Assembly: GCA_951799405.1 (NCBI GenBank)
Contig: OX637341.1
Coordinates: 19,707,659 to 19,771,658 of the forward strand
Length of the DNA: 64,000 bases
Direction: 5' to 3'
Source of the DNA: Agapetus fuscipes
Taxonomy: Eukaryota; Arthropoda; Insecta; Trichoptera; Glossosomatidae
Part shown: positions 15,001 through 30,000 of the stretch, one piece after another
Position numbering within the stretch: the stretch's first letter is position 1
How the letters are laid out: every line of letters begins with the position of its first letter
Position numbers and translations under genes: made by a program
The notes under the pieces: model-generated
Database searches by the model: none
What the model was told of the DNA's origin: nothing
What the model saw: only the letters and a program-made list of their open reading frames with translations

Positions 15001-18000
15001 AGTCTTTGTAACACGAGTGCTAGTTTGTGCCATGAGGCGCAGCCGAATGGCACAATAGACAGCAAGAGTGTTACAAAGACTAATTACGTGCAGTGGCATA
15101 CAATACTTTTTCTAAGACCATTAAATAAATAACAAAAAAGTAAATAATAGTCATTATAATGTGCTCGTCCATTTGGAATAATTAAAACCTTACCTTTGTC
15201 AAACCGTGTAATTTATCATATCCCTTCGATTATATATATATATTTTTTTTTTTAAGAAATCCTGTGCGGGAGACTCCCTAGATTCTAAAGACTCTAGGGG
15301 TCTTATAATTAAATCTAAGTTGAATATATATATTACATTGAGGATTAATTTAAATTTATGCCCACAAGCAGACACATATAAGGTCGCGCTTATACATGCC
15401 GCATATAAGGTTAAACATTCAAACCCAAAACTCAAATAAACATAAGCCCTGCAACTACTGAAGCAGGAGTGTCATTTACAAAGTAAGCCAAGTTTTTACA
15501 GCATAGGTGGTCAACCTCATACCGACCTATTAGCCAAGTAACTTTTTAAGTTTGTTTATTTTTTGCGGTGAAAACATCTTGCATTATTTTCCTTTCAAGC
15601 CTTCTGCTTTCCTTCGAAAAAAGAAAGGCTACAATTTGAAGTACCTATTTAGATAAATAAATTTGATGATTTTTTACACTATTATGAATTTTTATTTGAC
15701 TCTTCACATAAAAAATATTTTCTTCACATAAAATACAAGTAAGCAACACAAGGAAGGAACCCCACGCCCTGAGAGTGATGCTGATGATAGCTAGCCGGAG
15801 TAAGTATCCTGTAGGTATATCCGGGAGATACCTTTCCATTTTAAACATAACACATGGCCTGACAAATCGCACGTTTAATAATAAAGAGCAATAACTCAAA
15901 AAACATGAAAGTTGGGAAATCACGTTTGAAGTTCAGACAGCCAGTACAACTTGTATGGGATGAAAAAGGCGGCCGATGCTTTATCTCGGTCATCTTCGTC
16001 CAAATTGAACGGCTGTCGCATTCTACCTATTCTTCTCGCATTGTTCTTGCGTTTTATTACAAAATCTCAATTTTCCCAATTTTCGAGTTATTTCTCTTTA
16101 TTATTAAACGTGCGAAATGCTAAATATAAAATACTAAAATCCAAACACAAAATTTTCACCCCCCTACCGCACGCTCACTAAATAAATCATCCATGTACGT
16201 GATACGTAAAGAAGAAGAAAAATATGAGTTTTAAAAGAAAATCTTTTTTTAAACACTGACAAAGCTTTCCACTCATTGTCTATCCACGAGTATCTTGACA
16301 TGTTTAGTTTTTTCTCAACTGAGTTTTCAGCAAAAAGTAATTATCCATCGAACAAAGAACCTCCCTTAACCCCTGGAGCGCCAGCGATTTTCTGCCTAAT
16401 TCAGACACCCAACTCGTGGTTTTTTATATTAAATATCTCCAAAGATATAAAACCTATCTCCTGTGGGTTTTTTTTATATCAAAAAACAATGAAATAAAGT
16501 TTTTTTAGTGCCTACCAAAAAAAAAAAACTTTTGTGAAATTATTATTATGCTCCATCATAATTTAGATAACGGAAAACGATCGAGATTCTAAAAATAGAT
16601 ATACCTCATTAGTATGCGTAGGCACGAAATCCCAATACATCGTAAAAAATAGAAGTTAATGACCCTTTTTATTTACACAAAAAAAAAATTTGAGTATGTT
16701 AGTGTTCTTATGTCAACAAATTGTGGAATTCGGCTTTTTCAACAGTCGGTTTTCAAGGTCAACTTAAATATTATATTTTAAATACCTACAAACAAAAATG
16801 AATGCTTTGAATTTATTGGTGGATGGTTCTACCCAATAGCAGTACTTCATGCGATTTTCAATCTTATTGCTGTGTAAAAACTAAAGAAAAATGAAAAAAA
16901 TTGGGTATAGTAGTATGAGCGCGGATCCGCATTCCGGCGCTTAAGGGGTTAAGAATGCCAACAGATTCTGAATCCCTCACTCCGGGTGGCAGTCTGTTTC
17001 ACTCCATCAGTCCCGCAATCCAGAAAGCACAGTCTCCAAAATAAGTGTGTATTTGAAAGCGAGGCTGCACCACATGACTTCAGTGTCTGCCCCCTCACAC
17101 TCACCTCAACGGGGGAAAACGTGTCTGCCAGGCAGTACCGGCGTTAGGGCTGGGCGCGGTCGGGCGACCGCCCAGGGCGCCAGGTATGAAGGGGCGCCAC
17201 AGGCGCCCCTTTATACTTTTTAGTAATTTTTAAGTTTTTGGGGCACTAAAACTCGAAAATATTTATTTTTCGTAAACAGTAAAAATTGAACCCGTAAAAT
17301 AACTGTTACATTCTAGGAAAGAGAAATAAAAACAATAATTAATGTTCTTTTTATTTTGTTATTGCTAGGTATATTTCTTTTTACTTTTTTCTTTAAAAAG
17401 GTACATATTTATTTCACGACCTTGTTTTTTTATTTCCTGAATGTTTTAATTATGAATGACTGAAATTATTTTAAGAAATGGACTATCTAAGAAGTATGAT
17501 TGGGAAAAAAACGAAGTGACAGGGTGACGAATGCTCTTGTAAGGGAAGAATGTGGTGTAAGAGAAATTGTGGAATTGAAGATCAAAAGAAGTTTGCTAAG
17601 ATGGTTCGGGCATATGGAGAGAATGAGTGATGAAAGACTGACGAAAAAAAGTACATATATGTTGCAAGAATGGATGGATGTCGTGGTATAAATATTAAAA
17701 TCTTTTTTGTTTTTATTAACATAACCGCCTGCGGAACCATGGAGGTATATTCAATGGAGGGGCTATGAATGTGATTTAGTATCAATTGGCATGATGCAAC
17801 GTCTTTGACACCATACATTTTTAATAGTGCTGTCTCGCTCACGACATATGAAATGCTTTTGTTATTTTCTATGTAAGCAACGTGTCCCTACTCCGTCTTC
17901 AATCTATGTACATATCATCATGGAAACCAATGAAATCACTATGGTAACGGTATTTGTCACTAGTGTTGTTGAAAGTATGAACATATCTGATAAATTCCAA

Positions 18001-21000
18001 ATTCAAAAATGTTCCCACCACATTGCGTACGGGATGATTTTCACAAGTATCTATTACTGCGAGCATAGAAGTTACATACTTGAAGAAGCAAGTACCTATA
18101 TATTGGAATATCACTAGTTCTAGAAATGGCCTTCACTTTCGCGAACAAAATATTTCGACAAACGAAAAATAAATTTTTTCAACGTAATCATATAGAATAG
18201 TGATTAAAGTGATATATTATTCCATGTTCTATAACACATTTACTCTCTTTTGTTGGCACGTTTAGAAAATACCCAGTTTGGCATTTACATGGATTTTTTT
18301 TCCAATTAGGTAACACACTGTTGACAGTTGGAAGGTTACCAATAGACTGAATTTGGATTTTGTATGATGAGTGGGGTAGCGAATTTCAAATTCCTAAAGG
18401 ATTGATTTCCTAGCCCATCCAGTTCTATATATCGATGTGCGGAACGATGTAAGTTTTTAGTTTGTATTTCGGGTATGCGAAATATACACTCGGCGTGATT
18501 GTCCCCTTACATATCATTACATTGTACAAAATTAGACCTCAAGCTAAGCATGAAGATAGTTGATTTTTTATATTTATGCAGCTGACTTTTGTATGGAAAT
18601 CAGTTATTCGTAAATTGTTTTTTTTTTATAAATGTACATGTTTTTAAATTTTGTATTATTTCCATTTTCTTTTGTTATCAAATTTTATATTTAAATTTTT
18701 TTCTGTAATTCTAAGTTTTCAAATTTTTGTTGATAAATTATTTCTTAATATTTTTTTTCAGTTTTTGATTTCATGGTTTGTTCTATGCAATAGATTTTGC
18801 AAGTGTGGATGGTGTGAGACCTGAGATGATGAAAGCGGGAGAAAAATGTGTGATTGAATGGATGAAAGAGCTTTGCGAATTGTGTGTTAGTGTCAAGGAG
18901 GTTCCATCGGACTGGAGAGAGGCGGTCATTGTGCCAATTTACAAAGGTAAAGGTGACAAAAAAGACTGCCGTAACTTCAAACTGATTGGCCTTCTTAGTG
19001 TGCCAGGTAAAGTGCTATGCAAGATTCTTATCCATAGGGTAAGATTATCCACCCAGGAGAAGGTCTCAGATATATACAATCTGGCTTTATGCCGGAAAGA
19101 GGTTGCGTAGACCAGATATTCGCGCTTCGACAGATAGTCGAAAAACAGCTGGCCTTAAATAAAAAGGTCTACGCGGCTTTCGTAGATCTTGAGAAAGCCT
19201 TCGACTCGGTGGATAGAAGTATGATGTGGTGTGTGCTTGAGAGGTATCGTGTGAACAAAGCACTTCTGAATTTGATACGCGCCATCTATCTAAATAGCAG
19301 GGCGTGTGTCAGGGTGGATGGAGAATACAGCGAGTATTTTAATGTGTACAAGGGTGTGAGACAGGGTTGCATAATGAGCCCATGGTTATTCAATATAATC
19401 ATGGATCATTGTGTTAAACAAGCGAATCTGGAAAGGCATGGCATACAGATTGGAGAGAGAAAAGTCGAAGTTCTGCTTTATGCTGATGACGCAGTATTAA
19501 TTGCTGATTCAGCAGCGGAACTTCAGGCAATGCTCTCTAATCTGAACCATGCTCTGTGTGAACAAGTTGAAAATTAATGCAAGTAAGACGAAAGTACTGA
19601 TTTTTGACAGAACGGATGAAATGAAGAATGCACGTTTATGTTGAATGGTACGAAAGTTGAAATTGTGGATGAATTTAGATATTTGGGAAGTTTGTTTGAA
19701 AAGAATGGAAAAATGACAAGAGAACTTGAGAATAGGGTGTGTAAGGGAAAGCAAGTGGTCGGTGCAATAGGTAGTTTCATTTTTTGTACTTTCGTCAAAT
19801 TTTCATTTTTGTCCATTTTTTATTTTTGATGAAATTTATTAAGAAATGTATTATTTTTCAAAATAGATTTTTGGACATAAATCCCCTCTCTAAGTTAATA
19901 TTTTCCACCATTTGATAAGCTGTCAACTGTATTGTCATATATATTTTTAATAAATGGTTATTACATTCCTTTTTTTCGTATGAATTTGAATTTTCGAATG
20001 GCGAATAGGGGGGGGGGGGCGCCTTAAAAAATCTCGCCCAGGGCGCTGGTAGTGCTAAAACCGGCACTGCTGCCAGGCATGACGGAACCATACCATTTAG
20101 GGCTTTGAATACTATCAAACAGGCAGACCACCCTCAGGAAAACGAAGTGAATGCAGCTCCTTGAACAGCAGAGTGATGTGCGAGAATTTGGAAATCTCAT
20201 AGATCAGTCTAGCGGCTGCATCCAAAAATAACTGAAATCTGTTCAGTTGCTTCTTCCACTGGCCAGTTTATAGCGTAGAACAGTATACTACAGCCAAAAC
20301 AGTTCTTACTCTCTACCATTAGAAAGTGTTGAATATTGAATCTCAAGTGACTGAAATGAGAAAACTGAAGGATCCTCTTGTGAAAAATGCAAGAGATGAA
20401 GAGTTCATCATAATGTGTTCCTTACATCTTTGACAGGAAAACAGCACTCCAAACAGTTCTAACTAAGGCACACACAGAGTGAGGGCTGAGGGGAGCTCAG
20501 CTGATGAAGTAGAGGATGAGGACACACCGTATGTAGTCTAGGAATGAGTGGCTAGGCGGGCACTCCTCACGCAAGCTTAGACTAGACTGTTGTGTTCACC
20601 GTGATCTCTACCTGTCTGGCCACCTGGTCCATGCCCTGCATCATGGCGAGCAGGTTGAGGATGAGGGAGAGTCCCTGCAGGAAGCCCTTGCGCAGCGCAT
20701 CCGTCCACACCTCGGGGCGCGCGCTCAGCAGGTACTTCAGGTCGTACAGGATGAATTGGGCGCGCTTAAATGTTGTGTTGGAGATGTTGCGCTCAAACTC
20801 CAGCTTGCCTGGAAACAGTTTGTCACATTAATTTCCTTTGTGCACGACAGGTATTCACTAATACAATTCAAGACATTGTTAAAGACACCCTACTGCGCTG
20901 CGCCAACACAGCAAGCCCCCTTAGAGTGACAAGGATCATCCGGTGCTATAGGAAATTACAGGGCACCTGCACACAGTCATTAACAAGCTAGGTGTAACTC

Positions 21001-24000
21001 TTTGATGAGATTTTTAAAAGATTCTATTGAAATTGAATTTGAAATTTATCTATATCAGAGAAGGCAATTAGAGTTACACTCTGAGTTAAGGGATGTTGCG
21101 GCAGACAGGCACATAAAGCTTAAAACTCTCTCACAGGTACATTATTATTCATCCCTGGCCCTTCCTTGTTGCAGTAAAAATCTTGCAAGTCTAAGTTAAT
21201 ACACTAAGCGGCATGAAACCAAGCTGAAACTGTACACATTGAAATTATCCAGGATGTCAACGCCCATTGTTAAGGCCATCAAGAGATCAAAGTGACGGAA
21301 GATTCTACTTCGCTATTTAGGGAAATGTTTTCACCTTGAGCGTTGCACTTCCTGGAGCACTCAGACAGGAATGTGTTGAGCAGGATGAAGAGAGCGTCCT
21401 GGTTGGCGATGAGGTGGTGTGCCAGTGTTGGCACGGTGTAGATCTGCACAGACAGCGAGGACACGGAGAAGGCGTGGTCGTGGTCATCACTGATGAAGTC
21501 CTTCATCACCGAGCCTGCAACACCACCAACACTTTTTTTTCAACCTATATCTAAATCTGAAACCTATCTAAACCGATTTTCAGAAATTGTCATTTTCATG
21601 TAGGCAATGCAGAAATTGGGAACTAACCATTGACTTCTTCGTTTTAAGTCCAGATATGGGAAATGTTACAAATAACATGAAAACAAAAAAATATATATAC
21701 ACGCATAAGGGTATGTATCCCTACACGATGCCCGCAAAAGAGGAAAGCAAAAATGAAAACAAGAAAATGAGAAAAAGGGATTAAGAAAACACAAACCGTA
21801 GTTGTTGGTGAAGACAGTGGCAAGAGCCTTCTTGGTGTCATAGTCCATGAGCATGCCGGCGATGAGCAGGCGGTGCCAGGCCGTCCTGGCTGCCTTCCAC
21901 AGCTGGCAGTCTCGCAGCAACACGCCCTCCGCCACCGGCGCCTCCGGGGGGTGTGCCGCCAGCGCTGCGGAGCTCAGCACGCGCCGGAAGCCCTCAGCAT
22001 GCGAGACAAACGCCTGCATCCTGCACACACAACACACCCCAGTCACTAACATGGAGGAGCTCAGCACACGCCTGCATCCTGCACACACAACAGACCCCAG
22101 TCACTAACATGGAGGAGCTCCGCACACGTCTGCATTCTGCACACACAACACACCCCAGTCACTAACATGGAGGAGCTCGGCACACGCCTGCATCCTGCAC
22201 ACACAACACACCCCAGTCACTAACATGGAGGAGCTCCGCACATTCCTGCATCCTGCACACACAACACACCCCAGTCACTAACATGGAGGAGCTCAGCACA
22301 CGCCTGCATCCTGCACACACAACACACCCCAGTCACTAACATGGAGGAGCTCAGCACACGTCTGCATCCTGCACACACAACACACCCCAGTCACTAACAT
22401 GGAGGAGCTCGGCACACGTCTGCATCCTGCACACACAACACACCCCAGTCACTAACATGGAGGAGCTCAGCACACGCCTGCATCCTGCACACACAACACA
22501 CCCCAGTCACTAACATGGAGGAGCTCAGCACACGTCTGCATCCTGCACACACAACACACCCCAGTCACTAACATGGAGGAGCTCGGCACACGTCTGCATC
22601 CTGCACACACAACACACCCCAGTCACTAACATGGAGGAGCTCAGCACACGTCTGCATCCTGCACACACAACACACCCCAGTCACTAACATGGAGGAGCTC
22701 AGCACACGTCTGCATCCTGCACACACAACACACCCCAGTCACTAACATGGAAGAATAGAACATTTCAGACATTTGGGATTCCCACATTCTTTAAGTACTC
22801 TTATAAAATTTACCATTGCAGCAGCTTCATGGCAAAGATCTGATGGGCCACCACGTGTGTGTGCACCACCAGCACCTTCAGGCTGCGGCTGCCATGCCGG
22901 GAAGTGAACCTGCAACACAACAACATGTAAACTATGCAAGTTTGTCCGATATATCGCGCTTATGCTAAAAACTTTTTCCCACTAGAACAGATTGTATTTT
23001 TTGTTGATCTCTTTAATTTAGGATTTACAACACCAACTCATCTCACCAGATAACTGTTCTCTACTCCAGGCAAGGAGGCGACACTAGGTGCTTTAGTTGT
23101 GCAAACATGGACCAAGTACTGTAGAAAGCATTCACATAGAGCAGTCAAAACTATCTGAAATGCAAATAGACGCTATATCCATTTCAACCTTCCTCAGCAC
23201 AAACCTTCCTTGGTTAGAAAGAGAGCAAAGATGCTCTGAGTGTAACCTCACTGTTGACAAATGTGACAGATGTTGGAATTTTTGTCTTCATTACTAAAAT
23301 GTCTTCTCTGCGTGGAAATTGTGACCGTGCATTTCAATTGTTTCGGTCAGTGAATTTGTCAATTTTGAAAGTAAAAAGGCATTAGTATATAACATATTGC
23401 CATGTGTACATTATTTACATAGTTTAGTCTCCACTAATATTAAAGCTCAATGGTGGAGAAGGTATTCAAGTCTACTTTTATGTTGGTGTTGGAGAGTTGC
23501 TGGGGATATTGTTGAAGCCCTGCGTACCTTTCTATCTCCGTCTTGAGCTCCTTGCAGTGCTCCAGGGTGGAGCACTTGACCACGGAGCGGCCCTCGCGGT
23601 CTATGTTGGTGACGTAGTCTATGGCGTCCTTCTGTGTGCACTTGATGACCCTGGTGAGAGTAGTGATCACCTGCAACATCACAACAGACACTTGCACTTG
23701 ACGTAACATGGTTGAGATATATTGCTCTCCCCCTTTACACAAGCAAACCTTTAGTTTGGTAGAGGACTTGTTAAAGTGTTAAGTTTTTAAGTAAAAACAA
23801 AATTTGGAAAGGCAATGTAAGTTGGACTGTATTTTTTATGGAATTTCTTCTCTCCTCGGGAAACTCAAATCACTCAGAGTCCTTTTATAATCCCCAAAGG
23901 GAATTGCAAGGCGATGCCAGCCAAATTGTCTAAAAATTCTGGAGACTACTCAGTAGTTGATTTTCTCTCTGGTTGAGTCCAGTTGGATGACATATCTTTC

Positions 24001-27000
24001 CCTTTTCATGATGGAACGGTGGGTGTTTTACCCGCTGCATATCAAGGTGAGCAGACAGAAATTTTCCCTTATCGAAGAGTAGAATTCTGAGTCAAACTAA
24101 GTACCATCTCGGTACAGTTGCATAGACCAGAGACAAAGTAAATCCCCAAAATTTGCTGGGCAATCAATCAAAACAGCATTACTAAATATTAGGGCACCAC
24201 CCTTTTTCCCTTCCAGGTTAAGAGTTAAGTTATTAGTAGACTTGCTATTGTCTCCAGCTTACTTGCTCAAATGTGTGAGTCTCATCATTGTAGAGCACAG
24301 TGCAGTAGCTGTCTGGCTGCTCCAGGATCCTTAGTGGGTCCAGCTCCGTGTCCTTGAGCCTGCAAGACACAAACATCACGCTGATACAACAATGGACTTC
24401 CAACATTGTAAGACCGGGGGAAAAAATTATGTCATTCGGCTGGATAGTTCCAAATCTGCTGCCAGAGGCACTGGTCTCTCATCCATACACTCCGTTTAAA
24501 TCTGACATAACTTTTGGAGGAAAGAATTGTATGATGCAGTTTTTATGTGGTTTTAAAGCAAAGGAAGATAATGAACCTGCTAAATTGGTTAAATTTGCAA
24601 AATAATTAAAAGAGTTTTACTTCAGTTAAATAAAAGTTCAGTTCAGTTAAATAAAAACAAATCTCTTTTTATAATTATTCAACTTAAAGACTTTACTTTG
24701 ACTTATATCTAAGTACATTGTAATATTTTGTGAGAAATTCAGCTTTAACTCCTCAGGTGCCAGAACGTGGATCCGCTCTCATAGTACTAATCACATTTTT
24801 TTTATTTTTCTTTAGTTTTATATTTAGGTAGGTGTTGGGCGTACCTGAGGTCGTTGGGCAGCCCTGGGGAGTGGTCCAGAGTGAGCAGCTGGTAGCAGTA
24901 GCTCAGGGCAGCGGAGAACACCTCATGGGTGCGGGCGCTCAGCTCTGGCGGGAGGCCTGGCGCCACGTCCTGGTGCAGGGTGCCAACCTTAACACACAAC
25001 GCAACATCATAAAACAATCAACCCTTCAAATGTCTACACAAAAAGTGTGACAAAATGCTGGCAGCACTTGAAAAGATATGAAGATAAAATACTTCAAAGT
25101 GAATTTATAAAAACAAAAAAGGGAAGAATGGCGCCAGGAAAACAAACACACAAAAGAATGTGATGAGATGTTTTGGGAATGTAGAAAGAATGGATGACGA
25201 AAGACTAACAAAGTGTAATACAGAGGAAATGTGAGAGAAAAAAGGGGAAAGGGAAGACCGAGAAAAGTATAGCTGTATCAGGTGAAATTGTGAAAGAATG
25301 GGATAAACAGAGTGAATGTAAAAATAGGAAATTTATGAAAAAGGTGCTGGATATGAATGAATTGAAACAAGTATGCAAGGAGAGGAAGAAATGAAGGCCA
25401 TTCTGCTCTGGCCATCTCTAGCAGAATAGCGACAGAGTTACAGTTACAGACAGGATGGGTTGAACAGAGGTAGTAAGAAGCATGCCGGGGTCTCACCAGG
25501 TGCAGGTCGCAGAAGGGCTCCTGCTTCCAGGCCTCAATGTCCCCGCAGTCACAGCAGCCGCCCCCGCTGGAGGTGCCCATCTTGTACTTGTGGTTGCGGT
25601 GCGGTGAGCGCTTGAAGCAGTCCACGCACAGCACGCACGTGTTGTCCATGCCTGCAACACACACACTCTCACAGCACAACTACACAGACACAACAGTCAG
25701 GAACCACTGGGTCAAATATTTCAATACAAAGCAAGACAAGAGAGCACCATTTGGTTGAGCAGGGACAAGGTAAGTGAAATTTATCTACATCAGTGGAGTT
25801 ATCAGAGTTACACTCCGAGTTAGGGCATGCTTTGCCATGACATCAGGAATTGAAAAATATCATGCAGTCTTCCCGGCCGTAGTCATTTGGCACATAAAGC
25901 TTAAAACGCTCAAATAAGGTGGGACTGTCAATTTGGTTGTTAATAATTTTGTGGGCATCATAAGAGAAAGTTTGGTTTAGGGAAGATGAATGAAAGAGGT
26001 GAAAGACTGATGGCTTTTTGCGAGCAATCCGAGATGATAATCACCAACACAATGTACAAAGTCCCAAAGAGAAGAAGGTACACATGGAAGGCCCCCGGAG
26101 ACTTGAGAAGATACCAGATTGATTACATTTTAGTAAAGAAAAAATATAGAAATCAAATACGGTCTAGTCACTCATACCCTGGAAACCAAATAGACTAGTC
26201 AAAGCGGTATGCAATATTAGATTTAAGAAAAGAACACTAGTGAAGAAAAAGCATAGGTGCTTAGAAAAACTAAAAGATACAGAACAAATAAAAGACTTCC
26301 AATCCACTCTAGTAAAAATAAATAATGGAGAAGAACCAAATTCTTGGCAAACATTGAAAAAAAACATCAACGCAGCTTGTGAACAAAGTATTGGGAAAAA
26401 CATCCTAGAACCCAGAAAACCATGGATGAATCAACAAATATTAAAATTTCAAACAAAGAAACAGCATAAGGAAAACAGACTATATCAAATATAAACAGAT
26501 CAAAAATGAAATTACAAACCAATGTCGCAAAGCAAAGAATGAATGGCTACATGAGAACTATAAAGATATTGAAAACTTATAACACAAAAATAATATTGAC
26601 AAAGCATTTAACAAAGTAAAACGCCTAGAATATGTACCTAAAATAAAGAGTAATATTGTGAAAGACAAAGATGGAAACCTGTTATTCGAAAATGAAAAAG
26701 TCGCTGAATGATGGAAGGAATATCTTGAAGATCTCTATTGTGGCAATGAAATCGAAGATGAAAGCCTTTATTTGGAAAAAGAAGAAGAAGTAGACCCCGA
26801 TCGTAAAGGACCTCCTCTGACAAGAGCTGAATTTGATTTTGCAATAAAGGCCTTGAAGGATGGAAAAGCACCAGGGATAGATGATATACCTGCTGAGGTT
26901 CTGAAGAATGTGGACAAACTCTCAATGACAGCACTATATAAAATTGTAACTGAATGTTATGAAAAAGGAAAATTGCCCAAAGATTTCATCAAGAATAAAT

Positions 27001-30000
27001 CAATAACAATACCGAATAAATCAATAACAATACCAAATAAATTGCACAGAATCTGCACTCGACTTTCTTGCATAAATTAACCCACTGTATGACGTATGTA
27101 AAGCTAGAATCATCTATCAGCTTATGCCGTTTCAATAAAAATATAATATGTCACTAATAAATCAATTTTATTCCACCGCGGTGTGTACCTGCATACTCAT
27201 ACAATATGGAAATAACCATATAAATACTTAAATGAATATTAATAATTGGATGATTTATTTGGTCAGCGCCGTTTTGTGTGAATCAAACCTCAAGAGCCCT
27301 CTGCGAGGTTGGTCTTCTCTGGAAAAGCGCCAATTACACAAGAAAGATCCTTTTTTTTTTTTTTTAAAGAATCCTGTGCGGGAGGCTCCCCAATTCTTGA
27401 GAGACTTGGGGGTCTATGTCACCCTGGAAGGGTGCCGCAGAGGTGCTTGAGTTCTTGGTTCTGTCGTGAGGCGCTGCAAGGAAGTGGTGATTGATGTTGG
27501 TTTTGAATAAAACCGGATTAAATTGGGAAGGGAACACAGATTATTTCAGATTATTCAGACCTTGACTTATAGGTTGGTATAAAGCTGACCGCCCATAGTG
27601 TAAAACATAATTCACTTTGTCAATGTCACCCCTATTTCAAGGAAGGTCGGCAAGAGTTGCAGGTTTTATGTTCATTTGAGATTTGGTTTTAATTTGTAAG
27701 TACACATTCAGCATTTTTAAGCGCGAACTTACACGAGTCTGTTTGTGGGCATGCATTTGATATGAGTTTTTAATGTTCATATATCTTTGCAACTTAGATT
27801 CTAGAATCTAGAATCTAGATTTTTATAGATGGTCATTGAACCCTTTTGTATGCAAACTATGACTTTGTATGGTGGGTAAACTTTTTAGTTACATTTGGAA
27901 AAAGAAAGGACTGATTATTATAATTGGTATTTATAAAATTTTAAGAATCGCAGCCATTTATCTAATTTTAACCCTTTGACTACCAAGAAAATTGCAAATA
28001 CATTTTGTATGGAAAATTTTCACTTGGTATGGCGGCTATACTTCTGATTCACTTTTTGGAAAAAATAATGATGGCAATATATAAGTTATCATTATTTACT
28101 TACATTTGTACAAAAATATTTTTTTCTTAACCCTCTCACGGCCGAGAATTTTTCAATATTTTTTTTCATTTGTATGGCAACTCCCTAAACTGAGATTTTG
28201 ATGAAGAAATGATAATAATTATAAGATAGCACTATTTTATAAATGGATTCACTAAATATTAAAGAAAAATCGTTGAAGCCATTTTTTTGAGAAAATCTCA
28301 TTTAAAATTTTCAGCTCTTCGGTAGCCATCTTGAATTTTCACAAACGTAAAAAAAAAATGATTACGAAATAAAGTGATAAACTTGATCTTTCTATCAAAT
28401 CTAAAACAAATTTGAATATCTAGCATTTTAATGGGTTTTTGTAATATTTTCGATTTAAAATTTCAGGTCGTGTTAACGGTGCTTTATATTTATTTTTTCA
28501 AGATTTTTTTTTTTTATTTTGTACAAATTTATGTTGTCTATAATATTGTAGAACATTATATTTTTTATAACCCTTTGACTTTCGAGAAAATCACAATCAT
28601 TTGTTTTTTTCATAAGGCAACCCATAGACACAGATTAGCAAGAGTGTTGCAATAACTAATTTATTAAGTAAACGATTAATTTATGGCAACTCTGAAAATT
28701 TAAAAAAAAATCTTGGAGCCGTTTTTGAGAAAAGTGCAATTTTATGTTTTTTTCGTATGGCAGCCATCTTGAATTTTCAAGTTGGTGTAATGCCGTGTTA
28801 TTCGTACTTAATACATGTCCAAAAAAGTCAAGGTACCCAAAATTTGGTATCTCTAGGTCTAATACTTTGGAAAGTGACACACATACATAGGGGCCGTCCA
28901 TAAATTACGTCATCGATTTTGGCCGATTTTCGACCCCCCCCCCCCCCCCCCCCCCTTACAATCATCCTATAGTCATTATCTAATGACCCCCCTCCCCTCT
29001 TGCTGTAATAATGGATAAGCTTAATAATGAATAATGTTATATTGGGTGAGGAATGATTTTGTAAGAGAAGAATGTGGTGTAAGGGAAAGTGTGAAAGTGA
29101 AGATTAAAAGAAGTATGTTAAGATGGTTCGGGCATTTGGAGAGAATGAGTGATGAAAGATTGACGAAGAAAGTATATGTTGCTAGAATAGATGGATGTCG
29201 TGGTAGAGGAAGACCGAGAAAAGTATGGAAGGATCAAATCTCTGAAATAGCGAATGAATGGGATATCCAGAGTCATAATAAAAGGAGGACTTGTATGAAA
29301 AAATTTATGACTCTGGATGAAATGAAAGAAGTATGCAAGGACAGAAAGAAGTGGCGGCTAATCTGCAATGCTGATTTTTAATGTTGGTTTATTGGCTTGC
29401 TACATTTTTTTACATAAGACATTTCTTTTTTTTTTTACTTTTTTTGTATAGATTTATTTTTAAGGTTTTGTTGTTTTCTTATACTTAAATGTTATTTTTT
29501 ACTCGTATTCCTTGACTTATAGGTTGGTATGAGGCTGACCACCCATACTGTAAAAAATGGTTTACTTTGCCAATGTCACCCCTGTTTCAGGGAATGTCGG
29601 CAAGAGTTGCAGGGCTTATGTTCATTTGAGGTTTGGATTTTATTTGTAAGTACACAATCAGCATTTGTAAGCGCGAACTACACGTGTTTGTTTGTGGGCA
29701 TACATCTGAGAGCTTTGAATGAATATATTGTTACGTTTTTCCTGGGGGTTCTTTTAATTAAAACACAAGTTTAACACAAGTTAGCCATACAGTTTATTTA
29801 CACAGACTTTCTTACAATAGATTTATTTTTAACAGACTTATTCTAACAGATTTATTTTAACACACTTATTTATTTCGTACAGATTACATTTATTTTACAC
29901 CATATTGGTCGCCCTAGTAACTAGATATTCCTCTGTGTGAGTGCTTCGAAGACTCACTCGCTTCAGCCCATTGTCGCCCTTCTTATAGCGGAACCTAGGG

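Larger units (their letters stand above)
17133..20069. mobile_element. hAT-type non-autonomous transposon, 2.9 kb, 8-bp target duplication
   Basis: Identical 8-bp CTGCCAGG on both sides (17125-17132, 20070-20077). Ends are CAGTACCGGC and GCCGGCACTG, extended by GCGACCGCCCAGGGCGCC and TCGCCCAGGGCGCTGG. An 8-bp duplication with CAG..CTG tips is the hAT pattern. No hAT transposase is visible; the interior instead holds two L-A LINE fragments. A 140-bp relative is at 56759-56898. Confidence 0.8.

Noticed and set aside
22021..22750. Regularly spaced repeats resembling a CRISPR array
   Set aside because: Units are contiguous with no unique spacers and sit in a eukaryotic intron; it is a minisatellite.
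22742..22939. Minus-strand frame starting [10 protein letters not shown]
   Set aside because: Wrong frame over UBR exon 8; the spliced frame gives the conserved family block.
24348..24605. 85-codon plus-strand frame
   Set aside because: It starts inside UBR exon 6 antisense and extends into intron; no domain recognised.
24747..24830. Considered as a regulatory element before exon 5
   Set aside because: It matches the left end of the TTAA MITE.
28936..28959. Run of about 24 C, considered as a quadruplex element
   Set aside because: It lies inside a MITE end where C-runs are common in relatives; length may also be a sequencing artefact.
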